A DNA stretch of 64,000 nucleotides from assembly GCA_037176725.1 (NCBI GenBank), contig JAZBRS010000026.1, positions 62,908,501 to 62,972,500 of the forward strand, given 5' to 3'. The notes under the pieces were generated by a model. The model was not told the origin of the DNA. It did not search any database and worked only from the letters and a program-made list of their open reading frames with translations. The stretch's first letter is position 1; the number at the start of each line of letters is the position of its first letter. The translations under genes were made by a program, and so were the position numbers. Origin of the DNA: Posidonia oceanica (Eukaryota > Streptophyta > Magnoliopsida > Alismatales > Posidoniaceae). Below are positions 32,150 to 44,870 of the stretch, piece after piece.

Positions 32150-33077
32150 ACTCTATGCGGGTAACTAATACATCCACCGTACTATCTTCAGGTATGCTGA
32201 GCCAGGATTCCAGGGTTGCCAGTGCATCTGCATATGCGTTCCTTGCTCTGTTCATGTATGTGAAGCAGATGCTATTGAATTCTTCTATCAGCTTCAGCAG
32301 GTGTTCATGATATGGCACAAGCATACCTCATGCCCATTCACTTGAGAGATAACTAACATGGCATCACTGTGCACATGCAGCTTCTGCACCTCATGCTCGA
32401 GGATGACTTTCAGTCCTAGGATGCACGCTTTATATTCTGCTTCATTGTTGCTGCATTTGAAAGTTAGCTTTCTTACGAAGGGAATCATCTGTCCTTGAGG
32501 CGTTGTCAGTACTGCGCCTACGCCTTGGCCCTTCTTGTTGACAGCACCATCAAAGTAGAGGTGCCATTGCTCTTGGTCTTTAGGGTCTTTCTCCTCAGAG
32601 TCCTCCATCGCAAAAAGGATGTCCTCATCCGGGAACTGCTTCTGGAGAGGCTGGTATTCAGGCAGAGGAAAGTCAGCAAGGTGATCTGCCATGGCTTGAC
32701 CCTTCATGGATTTCTATATGACGAAGGTGATGTCGTATTGAGATAACAACACCTGCCACTTAACACATCTGCCCACCATGGTCGGCTTCTGGAAGAGGAA
32801 TTTGATAGGGTCATGCTGACACAGGAGCTGAACTGGGTATGCCATCATATAGTGCCTTAGTTTCTGTGAGCCCAAACAAGAGATAAGCAGGTCTTCTCTA
32901 TTGTGCTATACCTGGCCTCACATTCATTGAACTTCTTGCTCAGGTAATAAATGACGTGCTCCTTTCTACCCGATTCATCATGTTGGCCCAAGACGGCGCC
33001 CATGGAATGCTGTGTGGTAGAAAGGTAGAGAAGCAGAGGTCTCCCTGGCGTGGGAGGAACCAAAACAGGAGGCTTGA
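32150..33077 (-). pseudogene. pol: RNase H region of element E (two RNase H-like domains)
   Basis: Directly after RT a short frame (33063-32857) reads LLLYLSTTQHSMGAVLGQHD...VIYYLSKK, the RNase H domain usual for Ty3/gypsy. Further on, frame 32707-32294 reads WHLYFDGAVNKKGQGVGAVL, CSNNEAEYKA and LHVHSDAMLVISQ, with the Asp, Glu and Asp of a second RNase H. A second, archaeal-type RNase H is known for the Tat lineage, which supports this assignment. Stops and frameshifts separate the pieces, so no active enzyme is expected. Confidence 0.78.
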
Positions 33078-34187
33078 TCAGTAGCTGCTTGATCTTATCA
33101 AATGCAGCTTGGCATCCTCACTCCAGTCAATCTGTGCATTCTTCTTTAGGAGCTTGAATATTGGTTCGCAGATGGGCATAAGCTGTGCAATGTAGCGACT
33201 AATATACTGTAAATGCTCTAGCAGGCCTCGAACCTCCTTTTCAGTCCTAGGGGATGGCATTTCTATGATGGCTTTTGCTTTCATCGAGTCCACTTCAGTC
33301 CCCCTCTGTCTAACAATGTATCCCAAGAGTTTGCCAGATGATGCCCCGAATACGCATTTACTGGGGTTAAGTCGCAGCTTGTACTTTCTCAAGCGGTCAA
33401 AGAGCTTCTTCAGACATGCAAGGTGGTCCGCAGGCTCTTTGGTCTTGGCAATCATGTCGTCCACGTAAACCTCAACTTCTTGGTGCATGAGGTCGTGGAA
33501 AAGTACAGTCATGGCCCTCTGATAGGTTGTGCCAGCATTCTTCAGTCCAAATGGCATAACTTGGTAGCAGAAGACTCCCCTAAGGGTGATGAATGATGTC
33601 TTCTCCATGTCTTCTTCTGCCATCTTGATTTGATTGTAGCTGGAGAAGCCGTCCATAAAGGATAGCATCTTGTGGCTTGCCGTATTGTCGACTAGGATGT
33701 CAATGTGAGGTAATGGGAAATCGTCCTTGGGACTCGCCTTGTTCAGGTCCCTGTCGTCGATGCACATCCGAACTCGGCCATCCTTCTTCGGCACTGGCAC
33801 GACATTGGCAAGCCACTCAGGGTAAAAGACGACCTCTAGAAAGTTGACATTGTGCTGCTTCATTATCTCCTCTTTGATCATGAGCAGCCACTACGGTCGC
33901 CATCTTCTCAGTTTCTGCTTTACTGGCTTGGCATCTGGATTCAAGGGCAGGTTGTGCACCACTATCTCGACATCGAGGCTGACCACATCTTCATAGCTCC
34001 AGGCGAAGACATCCGCATACTCCTTCAAGAATGCGATGAACTCTGCTCTGGCCTGGGGTGATAGTTGTGTGCTGATATGGACCTCTCTAGCTTCCCCAAC
34101 TGTGCCGACATTAACAACCTCTATTTCCTCTTCAACATGGAGGTTGGGGCCTTCTAGATCGTCGTCATAGGGCCGGAACTTGGGCAA
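33078..34187 (-). pseudogene. pol: Reverse transcriptase of element E
   Basis: Copies element RNA into DNA. Frame 34187-33891 gives the RT entry (FAWSYEDVVSLDVEIVVHNL...KPVKQKLRRW), a TAG breaks the frame near 33889, and 33881-33078 gives the catalytic palm: PEWLANVVPVPKKDGRVRMC, DDFPLPHIDILVD, MPFGLKNAGTTYQRAM and the catalytic YVDD. The connection domain follows (SPRTEKEVRGLLEHLQYISR). The catalytic residues remain, but the frame is broken on both sides. Confidence 0.88.
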
Positions 34188-36166
34188 TGGTTCGTCATTC
34201 TCGTCCTTGCCTGTATCATCGTCCTCTCCATATGCAATAAGTTCCGAGAGGATCTCCTTCTCAAAAGTGGGGTCTATGATATCAAAGGAGTGCAGATGTT
34301 CCGCAGCTTAGCCCTGGTGACGCTTCAGGACGGTCACGCTTACTCAAGTGTTTCTATATCCTTAGTGTGCGACCTCTATCCTGGCAACTTCCTCTGTCTG
34401 CTCTATTGCTGCTGGCTCTGCTAGCCCTGCTAACTCTGCTACTGATTTTGCTGATGTCTACGCTGCTAACTCTGTTTCTGCTACTGCCTGTGCTGCTGAT
34501 GCTTTCTCCTCCACGTTTTCAGTTGTACTCACGGAGGGTATGCCAAACTGGCGACTGCTCAGGGTGCCGCTTGCTGCACTGCTTGAGTGGGGCATGTGCC
34601 GTACAGACCACCTAGACCCGCCCCATGGCTGTAGAGTGATTAGGTCATCTGGTCTGGTGGGGGATGCTGTTGCTGATTCTTCTTGTATGACCATGATAGA
34701 GTCATGGTTCTTTCGTGGGGAGGGGCCTGTTGCCACAGCTTTCCCCTTCTTCGCTGCTTGGTGCTCCGCTAGGTCCTCCTTCAGCGACTTGAGTTGTTCC
34801 TGGAACAGTATCTCTAAGTCTCCCATCCACGAGTTGACCTGGGCCTCTGCAGTTGCTCCTTCTTCCTCATCTGAGGGTGAGTCGACGTAGTAGGCGCCGG
34901 GGGCCTTTGGCTCTGGCCCGGCTGCTAGATGCACGACTGCTTTGGGTGCTTGCTCTGTCTGGCCTGCGGGCACGCCTGATTGCGATGGCTTCATGATCAG
35001 AGATCCAAACAGATTGGTCAGCAGGGCTGCTGATGGGTGTGCTGCCAAAGTCACTGCTGCAATTGGAGGGTAGGCAAAGCTGTTCTTCTGAGGGACCGAT
35101 GGCCGGGAGGCTGTGTTGCTCGACAGGACCTCTATATCTGGTAGTGAAAGTGAGTGTGCGGCCCTTGATGCCATGGGGGCCTGCCACGAGGCTTGCTGTT
35201 TTTCGACAGGAAGATGTCTGTCTGACAGCGCCGGCTGCATTCTCTATGATGTGGCTGCTGAAGTGGGCTGAGTCGCGCTGCTGGCTGAACTGGCCGATTG
35301 ATCCTCCAGAGAGGGTGACAGTAGTACTGATGCGACTACGACAGCAGGCAGATTGGCTAACCAAGCCTGAAGGGGTGTCCCTGACTTCTGAGTTGCTGCC
35401 GCTGCTGGTGCTTGTGATGCTGATGAGACTGCAGGAAGATCAGAGACTGTCAATTCTGCAAAAGGGCCTGCCAAATCGCTGCCTCATGATCTGTGGAGGG
35501 AAGGGCCAAACACACTGACCGAGAAGTTGCCGTGCCGAATTGGATTTCACTGCAGGTTTGGGCTGTCCCTACTGTGCCAGACTACTCCTCATCCGAGTAG
35601 TAGTCCTCGATGTAGACCCATTCTTCTGTCGGCAGCGAGAGCCTTTGGCACGGCTCCGGTTGCGCTATGGCCTGATTACCGCTTGAATCCAGGGTATCTG
35701 CACTGGTGAAGTTAGCGAGGTCCTAGGGAATAGCCATCTTCCGATTCTTCGATTGCGGGTGTTTACTTTTATTGGCCAGCAGGTCGTATCCGAGACCCTC
35801 GTTGTCTCTTCGCTCCACTGCCTCAATCGGCTCAATGATTCCCTGGCTGTATCGCCCGAGCGGCGTCCCCTTGACGTAACCCCACATGTGATAGACATTT
35901 TCGACCATCTGGAAAGGGTTATTGTGAACGGTGAAAGAGTTGACGCATTCAAAATCTAGAATAAAGTTAACTAGCTCACACCGATTAACGCGGTATAAAG
36001 CATATGAAAGTTCAGGGTCAAAGGGGACAATCTGTGAAGAGACAGAGGAGACTGCCTCGATCCGCTCCTTCTCAAAATTTTCCACCATGACGACGATGAC
36101 ATCGTCGCCTCGGTAAAACTTGATCCTACGATGGAGGGTCGAGGGGATAACCTGATGCTTGTGGAG
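34188..36166 (-). pseudogene. pol: Linker between protease and RT of element E
   Basis: A long, poorly conserved piece of the polyprotein. Frame 36088-35723 begins MVENFEKERIEAVSS and has an acidic VYIEDYYSDEE just after it. Frame 35240-34458 (260 codons) is rich in Ala, Ser and Pro, with an acidic DSPSDEEEGATAE stretch and a possible helix (MGDLEILFQEQLKSLKEDLA). No domain was recognised. Frames change at least twice. Confidence 0.6.
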
Positions 36167-36568
36167 TCAAGGGTGCCCAAGCAGAAAATTGAAGTTAGGT
36201 TCCAAGTCAACGACGTAGAATTCCACATCGAATGTGACTGGGCCAATGATGAGAGGAATAATCAAGATCCCTAGAGCATCGTGGTGGGTATTATCAAAAG
36301 CTGTCATTCCCTTTACAGTCGGAGTAATGTCTTCGGCTTTGAATCCGAGCTTTGTTGCTGTGCGCAATGGACAGACATTAAGGCTCGACCCATTATCAAT
36401 CAGCGCAAGGGGAATGCGAAAGTTTTTGAATTGTACCGTGATGAATAAGGGTTGGTTATGATTAATCCCTACTGGAGGCAATTCATCACTTGTGAAAGTG
36501 ATGACTTGGGGCTCCGTAATCATCCCTACCATACTTTCCAAAGCTACAGGTTCTATGGCTTGGGACAC
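36167..36568 (-). pseudogene. pol: Aspartic protease of element E
   Basis: Retropepsin-like domain that would cut the polyprotein. It reads VITFTSDELPPVGINHNQPL, then the active site LIDNGSSLNVCP (Asp-Asn-Gly, a form common in Tat elements in place of Asp-Thr-Gly) and ends with NFLLGHP, the hydrophobic-Gly motif. The region before it (KKVRADISIWDLLHTSTEHR, 36650-36590) is the conserved segment that precedes protease in Tat elements. A TAG ends the frame after the GHP. Confidence 0.82.
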
Positions 36569-36579
36569 ATGAGTGGCTT

Positions 36580-39541
36580 AGAACACGCGAAGGAAACTCT
36601 CGCGGTGTTCTGTAGAAGTGTGTAAAAGGTCCCAAATGGATATATCGGCTCTAACCTTCTTCAATTGGGAAGTAATATCGGCCTTGGGCTGGCCCTTTTT
36701 GGTGGTAGGAGCAGGGGTTTTGGCAGCAGGCTCTGATGTGGCTGGCACAGGGGGTTGGCCAGATGGTGGAGGTGCTATAGGTTGACCTGAGGGTGAAGGT
36801 GCTGCAGGCTCTGGGCGACTAGGCCTAACCACTGGTGTTGGGGGCTTGTAGACCCTCCCCGATTGCGTCACTTCCACGCACATTTCTGTGGCATAGTTGT
36901 AGGGTACACGATGGGTGTCCCGGGTTAGGTTAACAACCACGGGAGCACGTGCAGCGAGCACGGGAGGGGCTGTAGGGGTTCCTATTGGTTGATAGGGAGA
37001 TGGCTAAGGTTGCTGGGAAGGTAAGGCAGGTGGAGGTTGAGGTCTACCTGACAGGTGGAAAAGGGATCCTAGCTGAGGCCTACCTGGGAGGTGTGCTGGG
37101 GACCTTAGCTGTGGCTTACCTAATATGTGTACTGGGGCTTGAGCCCGGGGAAGCATGGTGGGAGGTGCGGAAGGGCACTCCGGCCTGGCACGCGGTCGTA
37201 TCATGAATGCCTGACTCGGAGCCGGCGACAGCCGCAAGGTAAAGAGAGATTGGAAAGGGTTCAGAAACATCATGGATGAGCTCAGAGGGGTCTACCACAG
37301 ACGTGGGGGACTTGGAAGGGAAAAGAGAGTGGATTCCTGAGGTCCCTACGCCTCCCGGCTAGGAGTGCTCCGGTAGGGGCTGGTGAATAATGTTGGCAGG
37401 GAAAGATGCTGATGCAGATGCAGGAGGAGGTGTGGAAGTGGATGCCTCGTGCGTGTCGATCACAATCGTTCCCGATTCGATCAAGTCCTGGATAGCATTC
37501 CGTAAGGTGAAGCAATTATCCGTCGAATGCCCGACGCTTCCATGGAAATTGCAGAAAAGGTTCGCCTTATACTAATACGGTAGTGGGTTTGGCGGCGGGC
37601 GAACCTCCAAAAATCTCAGGAGCGACGCAACCTTCGGGAGAATGGCATTCAGCGGTTCCACCAGTGGGGCAAACTTCTGCTTCTCTGTGGGTGGCCGTCT
37701 CTGCCTGTGGTATTGTCCTTACTGAACCGATGCGGCAGGATGGACCGGTCGAGCGGTGGTTGTGATCTGTGGTGTGGGGTGTGTCCTAGGTGCTGGTGCG
37801 TAAATGATCTGAGTAGGGGCAGGCTGAGATGCCAGATGAACAGGCGCAACAAGAGAGTCGATGTATGCAACAACGGGTTTTGGTGAATCCTTCTTCCGGG
37901 GGCGGCTGTTGTTGCTACCGCTGTTGTTGCAGATGGTGCTACAGCTGTTGCTGTTGATGCTGGCGGAGGCCTGCTTGGCGAACGCAGAGAGTGCGGGGAA
38001 CTTGCCACTCCGCAACGAACTCTCTACACGAGCGCCAGCTCGGATCAATGCAGTGAAGGTCGTGACGGGTTGAATGCTAAGCAGTGCCCTGGTGGATGCT
38101 TGCGCCTCTTTGATTAGGATCTCAATAGACTCCTTGTCAGAAGGCCTATCTCGAACTTGTGAAGTAAGGGTGCGCCAGCGGTCGACGTACTCCCCGAACG
38201 GCTTGCCAGGATTCTGCTTGGTTGCGACCAGGTACGCGCGCTTTGGGACTAGGTCTAGGTTGAAGGAATACTGTTCCAGAAACGCTTGGCTTAGGTCGTT
38301 CCAGGTCTTGATGGCGGTCATGTCAAGCGATGTGAACCACTTGAGGGCTGGACCAGTTAGACTTTTTTGGAACAGGCGGATCAGCAACCTCTCGTCAGCC
38401 TGGAGCTGGGTGAGATCACCGCAGTACGCCTTTAGATGGGCTATGGGTAGCCCCTACCATTATATTTATCAAAGTCTAGGATTTTGAACTTCGGTAGAAG
38501 TACCGCCTCTGGGAAGTAGCAGAGGTCCCGGAACTGGTATAACTGGTGGTCAGTACCTGGCACTAGACATAGTGCCTTTTCCAGAACATCCACCCTGTTA
38601 TTGATGGGGTCTAGATTGGCTACCGAAGGTGATGGGGCAGCGGGGGCAGAGACCACGTACGCCGAGTCGGTTGCACCAAGGTGCTCCTTCGGGTCCACCA
38701 TCACGTCGCCTGGTGATGCGAGGTGATGGCCGGCGTACCTGTGCGCAGGTGTAGTGTAAGAGGGGATGCATGCTAAAGTCTGAACCTGATGCAAGGGAGG
38801 CGGGTAGATGACATGCTGTGCAATGGGTACAGAGTGCTGGAGCAATAGCGGCCGCACCGGTGCAGCACCGGGCGGTGGGCCTGCGGGGCACTGCGCTCCA
38901 ACCAACCCGAAGGACTAGCCACCAGGTGGCGGAGGTGCATGCTGTGCAGATGCAAGAGGCGGGATATGTGACCCCACCGCCGGAACTGTGAGTAGTTGAG
39001 ACGATGGTCTAGGCAGAAGTGTAGATGAGAATACATGATATGCAGGAGCAGGCCGCACAGGAACCTCGGGACTAGCAGGAATGAAAGAAGGGCGGACTGA
39101 TAGAGCCATGCCCTGCAGCCACTGGGCAGTCTCCATTAGATGCTGATACTGCTCATCAGGCGTCCCGTCAATGGGAATGCTGAGGTGCAGTGTCGGCAAG
39201 GGACTAGAGCCAAAGGGGTTAGACTGTCCAAAAGATTGAAGTCCTATAGCAAGGGTCACTGCAGCAGAAGAGGAGTTAAGAGGGACGTATCCCTGGGATA
39301 GTGGGGTCACAGGCGCCTCCGAAATGCGAGTGGCGGTCATCAAGATAGACTCGGCGACTGGATCTGGAGGGGCGTATGTCTGCCAATGCCCCGGAACAAA
39401 CTGAGGTGCCCTATGCGACAGAGGGGGAAACCCTAGTGTCACAAGGGGCACAGAGGGAGTAGAAGCGAGAGTCGGAGGGACCGGAGTAGAAACCGCCTCC
39501 GAGACAAGGGTAAGCAGGGGTTCAATAGTGCACTGGGCCAT
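36580..39541 (-). pseudogene. gag: Gag polyprotein of element E
   Basis: The likely start is the ATG at 39541 (MAQCTIEPLL). A Pro/Ser-rich N-terminal region is followed by a stop near 38913 and a frame (38905-38441) leading into the capsid-type Retrotrans_gag domain, continued in another frame (38387-37719): LIRLFQKSLTGPALKWFTSL, FLEQYSFNLDLVPKRAYL, GEYVDRWRTLTSQV. The zinc knuckle CNFHGSVGHSTDNC lies near 37510-37555. A Pro-rich tail with PSGQP repeats (36961-36580) follows. There are at least five stops or frame changes. Order and motifs are typical of Tat gag. Confidence 0.78.
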
Positions 39542-40725
39542 CGCTGACCGAGAGCAGGTGAGAATGGGGCTGCGACAAGTGGTGAAAGGGCGAGTTCTAG
39601 GAGGAGATATCGTCGCAAAAGCGGATAGCTCAGGAGAAGATGGTCGAGCACAAGTGTCTCAGCAGGGGTGTCAGTAATAGGAGGGACTCGAGCTCTAACT
39701 AGGGAACTCACTCACTGACCTCTGCGGGACACAACAGAAACTGGGATTAGAAACAGAAAATGAAATGTAAATGCATTAAATTATGGCATGAATGATATGT
39801 ATGCTTTCTAGCATGCTCTCTCTCACCAATCTAGTGTATCCTAGCAGGTAGTCTACTTCGGATACTCACAGGTGTACAGGTCACCGACTCAGGTCAGAAA
39901 AGTAGGTCCCCTATCTAAATCTTGGCCCGAAGCTCAAGTAGTAATAGGGTGGTGCGTTGGTGGCCTCGACCCCGCCGAAGCATGGGTGGTACCCTCCACT
40001 AGCATCGACACGACCCCTAGACAAGGGAGGACAGACCGACCGACTCACGTCATGCCAAAGCATTGGGGCAAGAGGCCGGGACCATCCTTCGTAGACTGAT
40101 AGGTAGACTCAGATGAGAAGAATGCATGCCCTATATGATGCTTCATGCAAATGATTAAAGCCTTTTATCTTGCGTTTTTTATTAACTCAAGGGGGTGCAA
40201 GTGTGTTGATGGCTCTAGTTGTACCTAGAATTTATTTTTACTTGCCATTTTTAGTTAGCCGTGGGGGAAGCAATTAGTCTCTAATTGTCCTTAGGCCTAA
40301 TGCAAGAAAGGGAAGAAAATCACCCAAGCATGGCAAGCAAACAACAAACATCATTGCAAAAAGCATGGGCATGGCATATGCATGTGTATGTGGACATGAT
40401 AGTGGAAAAGAAACAACCAGCACATCAAAAGGCATATAAGGCATGGCATGTGCATTAGTGTAGTGGCATGGCATATTTGTGCAAAATAAATCAGGCATCA
40501 GACAAAAAGCATGGATCAAAGCAGTAGTCATGCAAGCATGGTAATTGAATGCTGTAATAAGGAAAGCGCATGAATTAAAGCAACAGATAAGCAAACAAAG
40601 TAAGTAAATGCTGAGATAATAGATAAGGCACAATGTGATAAGTAAACAAATAAGGTAACCAATGCTAAGCTAAGCAGACAAGAAAGCCAAAAGTAGAAGA
40701 GTGGAATGAAAGCCGGAGTCTAGTA
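39542..40725 (-). other. 5' leader of element E
   Basis: From PBS to gag start. The part next to the PBS resembles the X leader (GCTTTC, TTGTTTGCTTATCTG). I see no further gene; an overlapping frame at 39439-39711 is a Leu/Arg-rich shadow of the gag start. Confidence 0.6.
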
Positions 40726-40743
40726 TCCCCAGCGGAGTCGCCA
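40726..40743 (-). promoter_or_regulatory. tRNA primer-binding site of element E
   Basis: Minus-strand TGGCGACTCCGCTGGGGA directly after ...TTACTACA and one G. It differs from the X PBS at one base. Confidence 0.82.
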
Positions 40744-40744
40744 C

Positions 40745-43700
40745 TGTAGTAATCCTGAAATTCGGATCGTCCATGCACGATGCCAAAGCTCGCGTGCATC
40801 GATCCGAATTAGGTTCACTATTAGTGGTTGGTTCCGAGGAGAGGTTTCGACTCGAAAAAACACCGAAAAATAGAGGCAAACACAAGAGGAAAGTAAAGCA
40901 AAAGAAAGAGAGTCGCCACCTAATTTATTAAACCGGGAAAACTAGGAAAACTAGGTAAAGAACATGCAAGGAAAACATATGTGTTTCGAAAGCATGCAAA
41001 GTTCAATGTAAATGGATGACACAAAGTCAAGGCGGTCTAGAGAAGAAGGTAAGGACTCTTATTACGCGTGGGAAAGGTGTTAGGCACCCCCGACACGCTC
41101 GAGGAATTGGTCTTTCTAACTGATCCGCTACAGTGTGGCAAAATGTTGGCGCGAAGCGCCGGTTTATATATGCCCTAAGGCAGTATGCAAGATGCAATTT
41201 ATAAACCAATGCAAAGCTTAGCGGAAACCTTGTTTAAATGTAAATAAGCGAAAGCAAGTCGTTGTAAAGAAGTGGAAAATAGTAAGAATGCGAATTGAAA
41301 ACAAAAGCATAGAAGAAAACAAGTGGGGAGCGACAAAAGGGGCAGTTCTATGCTCTGTCTGGATCAGGGCTCAAGCGCCTGTTGGGCAGGCGCCTCTGCT
41401 AGTCGCCGGTGAGGTTGGCGGCAGGTTAGCTCCCTAGTCAGAAGTGGCAACTATCACAAAAGGGTGCCAAAGCGATGTAAAAAATGGAATGAAAAACGAG
41501 GGGACATAGATGGCATGTTGGAAAACAAATCCAGAGAAGAAAACGAGTCGGAAATCAAAGCGATAAGGCGGCAGAACCAAGGCCAGGTCACTGCTTGGAT
41601 TGTGAAAGGAGTCGCCGCCTGCAGGGGCGGCTATGCCAGTCGCCTGTTGGACTAGCGACACAAGGCATTCCTCCTTCTGCCCAGACAGTGGCGGTCATCA
41701 CCAAGAAAGAGACTAAAACACGGTACGAAATCGAGAAAACTAAGTCGAGGAGCCACAGACAAATGGTAAACATCAAGATTTGAAGAGAAAATGGATTAAA
41801 AGGCAAAGCGACGGGGCGGCAAGGCTGCGGCTCTCTCACAATTGAGGACTACAAGTTTAGTCGATGGGTGGGAAGGCGCCCAGGATAGGCGCCACTTCAC
41901 CTGCCGACAGAGGCACTTGCAGCTTCTTGAACAGTGGCTTTCATCGTCAGAAACAAGCTAGAAAAACTTGGCAAAACCAAAAAAAGTCATCGCGGAGCTA
42001 AGCATGGCTCAATGCGAAAGAAAAAGCACGCATCGGATTTGGAAATGGGTGAGTGGGTTGCAAGATATGGAGGCCAGAGGTTGTGCCGGATGGGAGACCT
42101 GAGTTGCAAATTAGTCGTCTACCAGGCAGGTGGCTAAGGTGCAACCTAGGCTGTCCAAACAGCCTTCTTCCCGGCCAAACCTTGGACCCACAAGCTAGCT
42201 AAATGAAAAATTGAATATGCAAACATGTAAAGCATTCATCCACGAACACACAGAAATAATAATATTGCAAAATGGCCGGAGGAGGAGCAAGATATCACGG
42301 CCAGAAGTCGGCCGGGGAACTAACCCGAATTGCAAGTTAGTCGCCTGCTAGGCAGGCGGCTAAGGTGCAACCCAATTGTCCCACACAATCGACTTCCCGG
42401 CCATGTCTTGAGCTCTCTGGCAAGCTAGATGGCAAGCTAACTATGCAGACATGTAGAGCATATAACAGAGAATAAAGGCATACAATCAGAAAGTAGAATG
42501 GGACTTCGAGGTGGCCGGAGCGACACCTCAAAGCCAGGCCGGCAGACTGGCTGAGTCGCAGCTCAGTCGCCGATCAGGTCGGCGCCTGACCCAGTCGTGG
42601 GTCACGACGGCGACTGGCCTGGCAGTCCAATGGTCGGATTTCCAGGCTGGAATCCACCGCGACGGTGGAACCTAAAATCTGGAGGAGGGTCTTGGAAGCA
42701 TGACCTCGCTTCCAGGAACCCAACCCTACCTTCGGCATGGAAAATGGTGGACCGAGGCGGTCCACCCACCTACGCCACCTTAGGCCACTGTTCTCCACCG
42801 TGATCCAGCCACACACGCGGCCGAGCGCGCGGGGAGGAGGCGGGGAAGGTCCACGGCGTCGAGGCGGAGGGGATGGTGCATCCCGGAGCCAAGGAAGGAG
42901 GCTCGTGCCTCCATTCCAAACCCACCGGTGCATCGCCGGAAGTGGCAAAATGGCCACAGCCGTTAGGCCGGCCGAGGGAGCGGGAGAGAGAAGTGAGGAG
43001 TGGGGGAGAGAGGTGGGACATCCGGGAACGTTTCTCGGCCCTCAGCCCACCAATGCACGGGGTGCACCAACCTGTAGAGCCCGTCGGAGTTGGTGGTTCG
43101 TTGTCGGAGTGACGCAGGAGTTGGAGAAGAAGGTGCGGTAGTGGCTTGTCCGGAGCTTGGGAACACTCGGAGATCGTCGGCCTCGCACTGGGGAAGCTTG
43201 GGAAGGCTCGGAAGAAGGTTGAATTTCGCTCTGGAAGCTTGGGAGTGGAGTTTCGGATTTTTTGCAAATGGGAAGTGGTGATGGGTTCAACGGCAAAACT
43301 CGGTTTTGTTCGGGTGGCTTCTCCACGCCCGAGGCCGAGAGATCAAAGGCGTGCAGAAGGGGTGTCAGTGAGGGTGTGTGAGTGGGCTGCAAAGCTGAGG
43401 AGGTAGGCTTCAGAGGGCTACGGCCGGCGATAGGTGATGGATGGAGGTGAGAAGGTCGGCCACGCCAGTGAGGGCGTGTGAGAGCGGGGTGGCCACCGAG
43501 GAAGAGGTGACCGGTGCCAGAGAGTAAGTGCAGCTTGTCATCTAGCACGCGTCGGGGAGTGGCTAGTAGGTGGGACGTGACAAGAGGCAACGGGTGGCGG
43601 CCGGGAGGGAAGCTCGCACAACAGTCTGAGTTGCAGGTAAGTCGCCGCAGCAGGTGGCGCCTAGGTGAGTCACCTCTGCACATGACGCCTCAACGCGCAG

Positions 43701-44144
43701 TTCAAAAACTGGCACAACGGTCCGAACTGCAGGTTAGTTGCCGCATGCCATGGCGCCTAGGTGAGTCGCCTCTACAGTTGGTGCCTAATCGTGCCACTCA
43801 GTTGCTGGGCTGCAAATGGGCTTGGGGCTTGGTAGAAAGTTTTTAGGTTGGGATGTGAAATGGGCTTGGTGTGTTTGCATGGGGTTGTTTGAAATGGATT
43901 AGGTTTAGGATTGGGTTTGGGCTAGGATTCAGGTTAGGTTTTGAAATGGGCTTGTTTTAGGATTGGGTAGTGAAATTGGTTTTGGGTTGAAATGGGTTTA
44001 GGTTTAGGAAATAGGAGGGGATTTGAGGTTTGTTTTGGAAAGGGATTAGAAGGTAGAATAGATTTCGAGTGGATTTGCCGTTCCTTCTTCCGAGCCAACT
44101 CCGGGAATTCTCCAACAAAAGCCTGTCAAAATGGGGTGTCTACA
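40745..44144 (-). repeat. 5' LTR of element E
   Basis: Runs on the minus strand from TGTAGACACCCCATTTTGAC at 44144 to TTACTACA at 40745, 3.4 kb, and is followed by PBS, leader and gag. The first 20 bases and last 450 bases are related to X and E3, but the middle is different. It holds many inverted repeats built on GGCGCC/AGTCGCC, such as GCGCCTG 41375-41381 with CAGGCGC 41387-41393. A PBS-like copy lies at 40910-40918. CCTGG (44145-44149) is the expected target-site copy. Confidence 0.85.
41163..41170 (-). promoter_or_regulatory. Putative TATA box of the E LTR
   Basis: Minus-strand TATATAAA lies about 45 bases before the conserved leader block (41125-41045). Function inferred from motif and position. 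Confidence 0.5.
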
Positions 44145-44870
44145 CCTGGTCGATCGATTAGGTGTCTAAGCTAATCGCCCGAGACGCAGTGCTTGTTCAG
44201 TCTTCAAGCTAATTGCTTGGGATCATTCCCACATCATCCATATTATTGTTAAATCATGCTAGATCACGTATTTTTATCGGCATTATATTCGATCATACTT
44301 ATATTTGATCTCATTTTTTTCTCTCTTACAATAGATCATGTATTTTTCATCGACATCATATTTAATTATACATATGTTTGATCTAACGCCTTGAACTTTG
44401 ACACCAATCTTGAGGTGAGGGCGACACATATACTATACACGTTCGGTACCGAATATGTATGTAAAGGACATGCAGCTACCAAACATGCATATACCAAGCA
44501 TATTTGACCTCATGCTTTGAACCTTGGCATCAATCCTAAGATGAGAGTGTGACACTAACTACATGTTAATTTAAACATTATATTCAAACACACATGAAAA
44601 CCATATGTTAATTTCAACATTATATTCGAACATACATAAAAAATATATGTTAGTCTCAACATTATATTCGAACATACATGATTACATTTTTTTTCCTTTT
44701 ATTCTGGAATACGTGTGTGATGACTATAACAAGGTTCTTTCATGATAATTAATGAACCCTCATCGAAAGTTGTTCGGAAGAAGTCCAGATATTGAAAAAT
44801 CACAATAACACTCCAAGATTTATTAGAACTACAAATTCCACGAGGATATAGAAAAGAACCCGTAAACAAG
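44145..44870. other. AT-rich unassigned sequence with local duplications
   Basis: No gene is seen. Phrases such as TTTGATCT...CCTTGAACTTTGACACC and TTTGACCT...CTTTGAACCTTGGCATC recur as diverged copies about 130 bp apart. Origin unknown; it may be the 5' part or flank of the copia element that follows. Confidence 0.6.
44563..44685 (+). repeat. 42-bp tandem repeat, three copies
   Basis: Units start at 44563, 44605 and 44647, with ATGTTAATTT...AACATTATATTC...ACATACATGA. Confidence 0.88.

Noticed and set aside
42737..43683. Overlapping 110-213 codon frames in the E LTR
   Set aside because: GC-rich inverted-repeat zone with open frames on several strands; no domain.
30224..44144. LTRs at 27111-30224 and 40745-44144 as a pair of one element
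   Set aside because: They share only the first 20 or so bases and the last 450; the middle differs completely, while 27111-30224 matches the X LTR. They belong to different elements.
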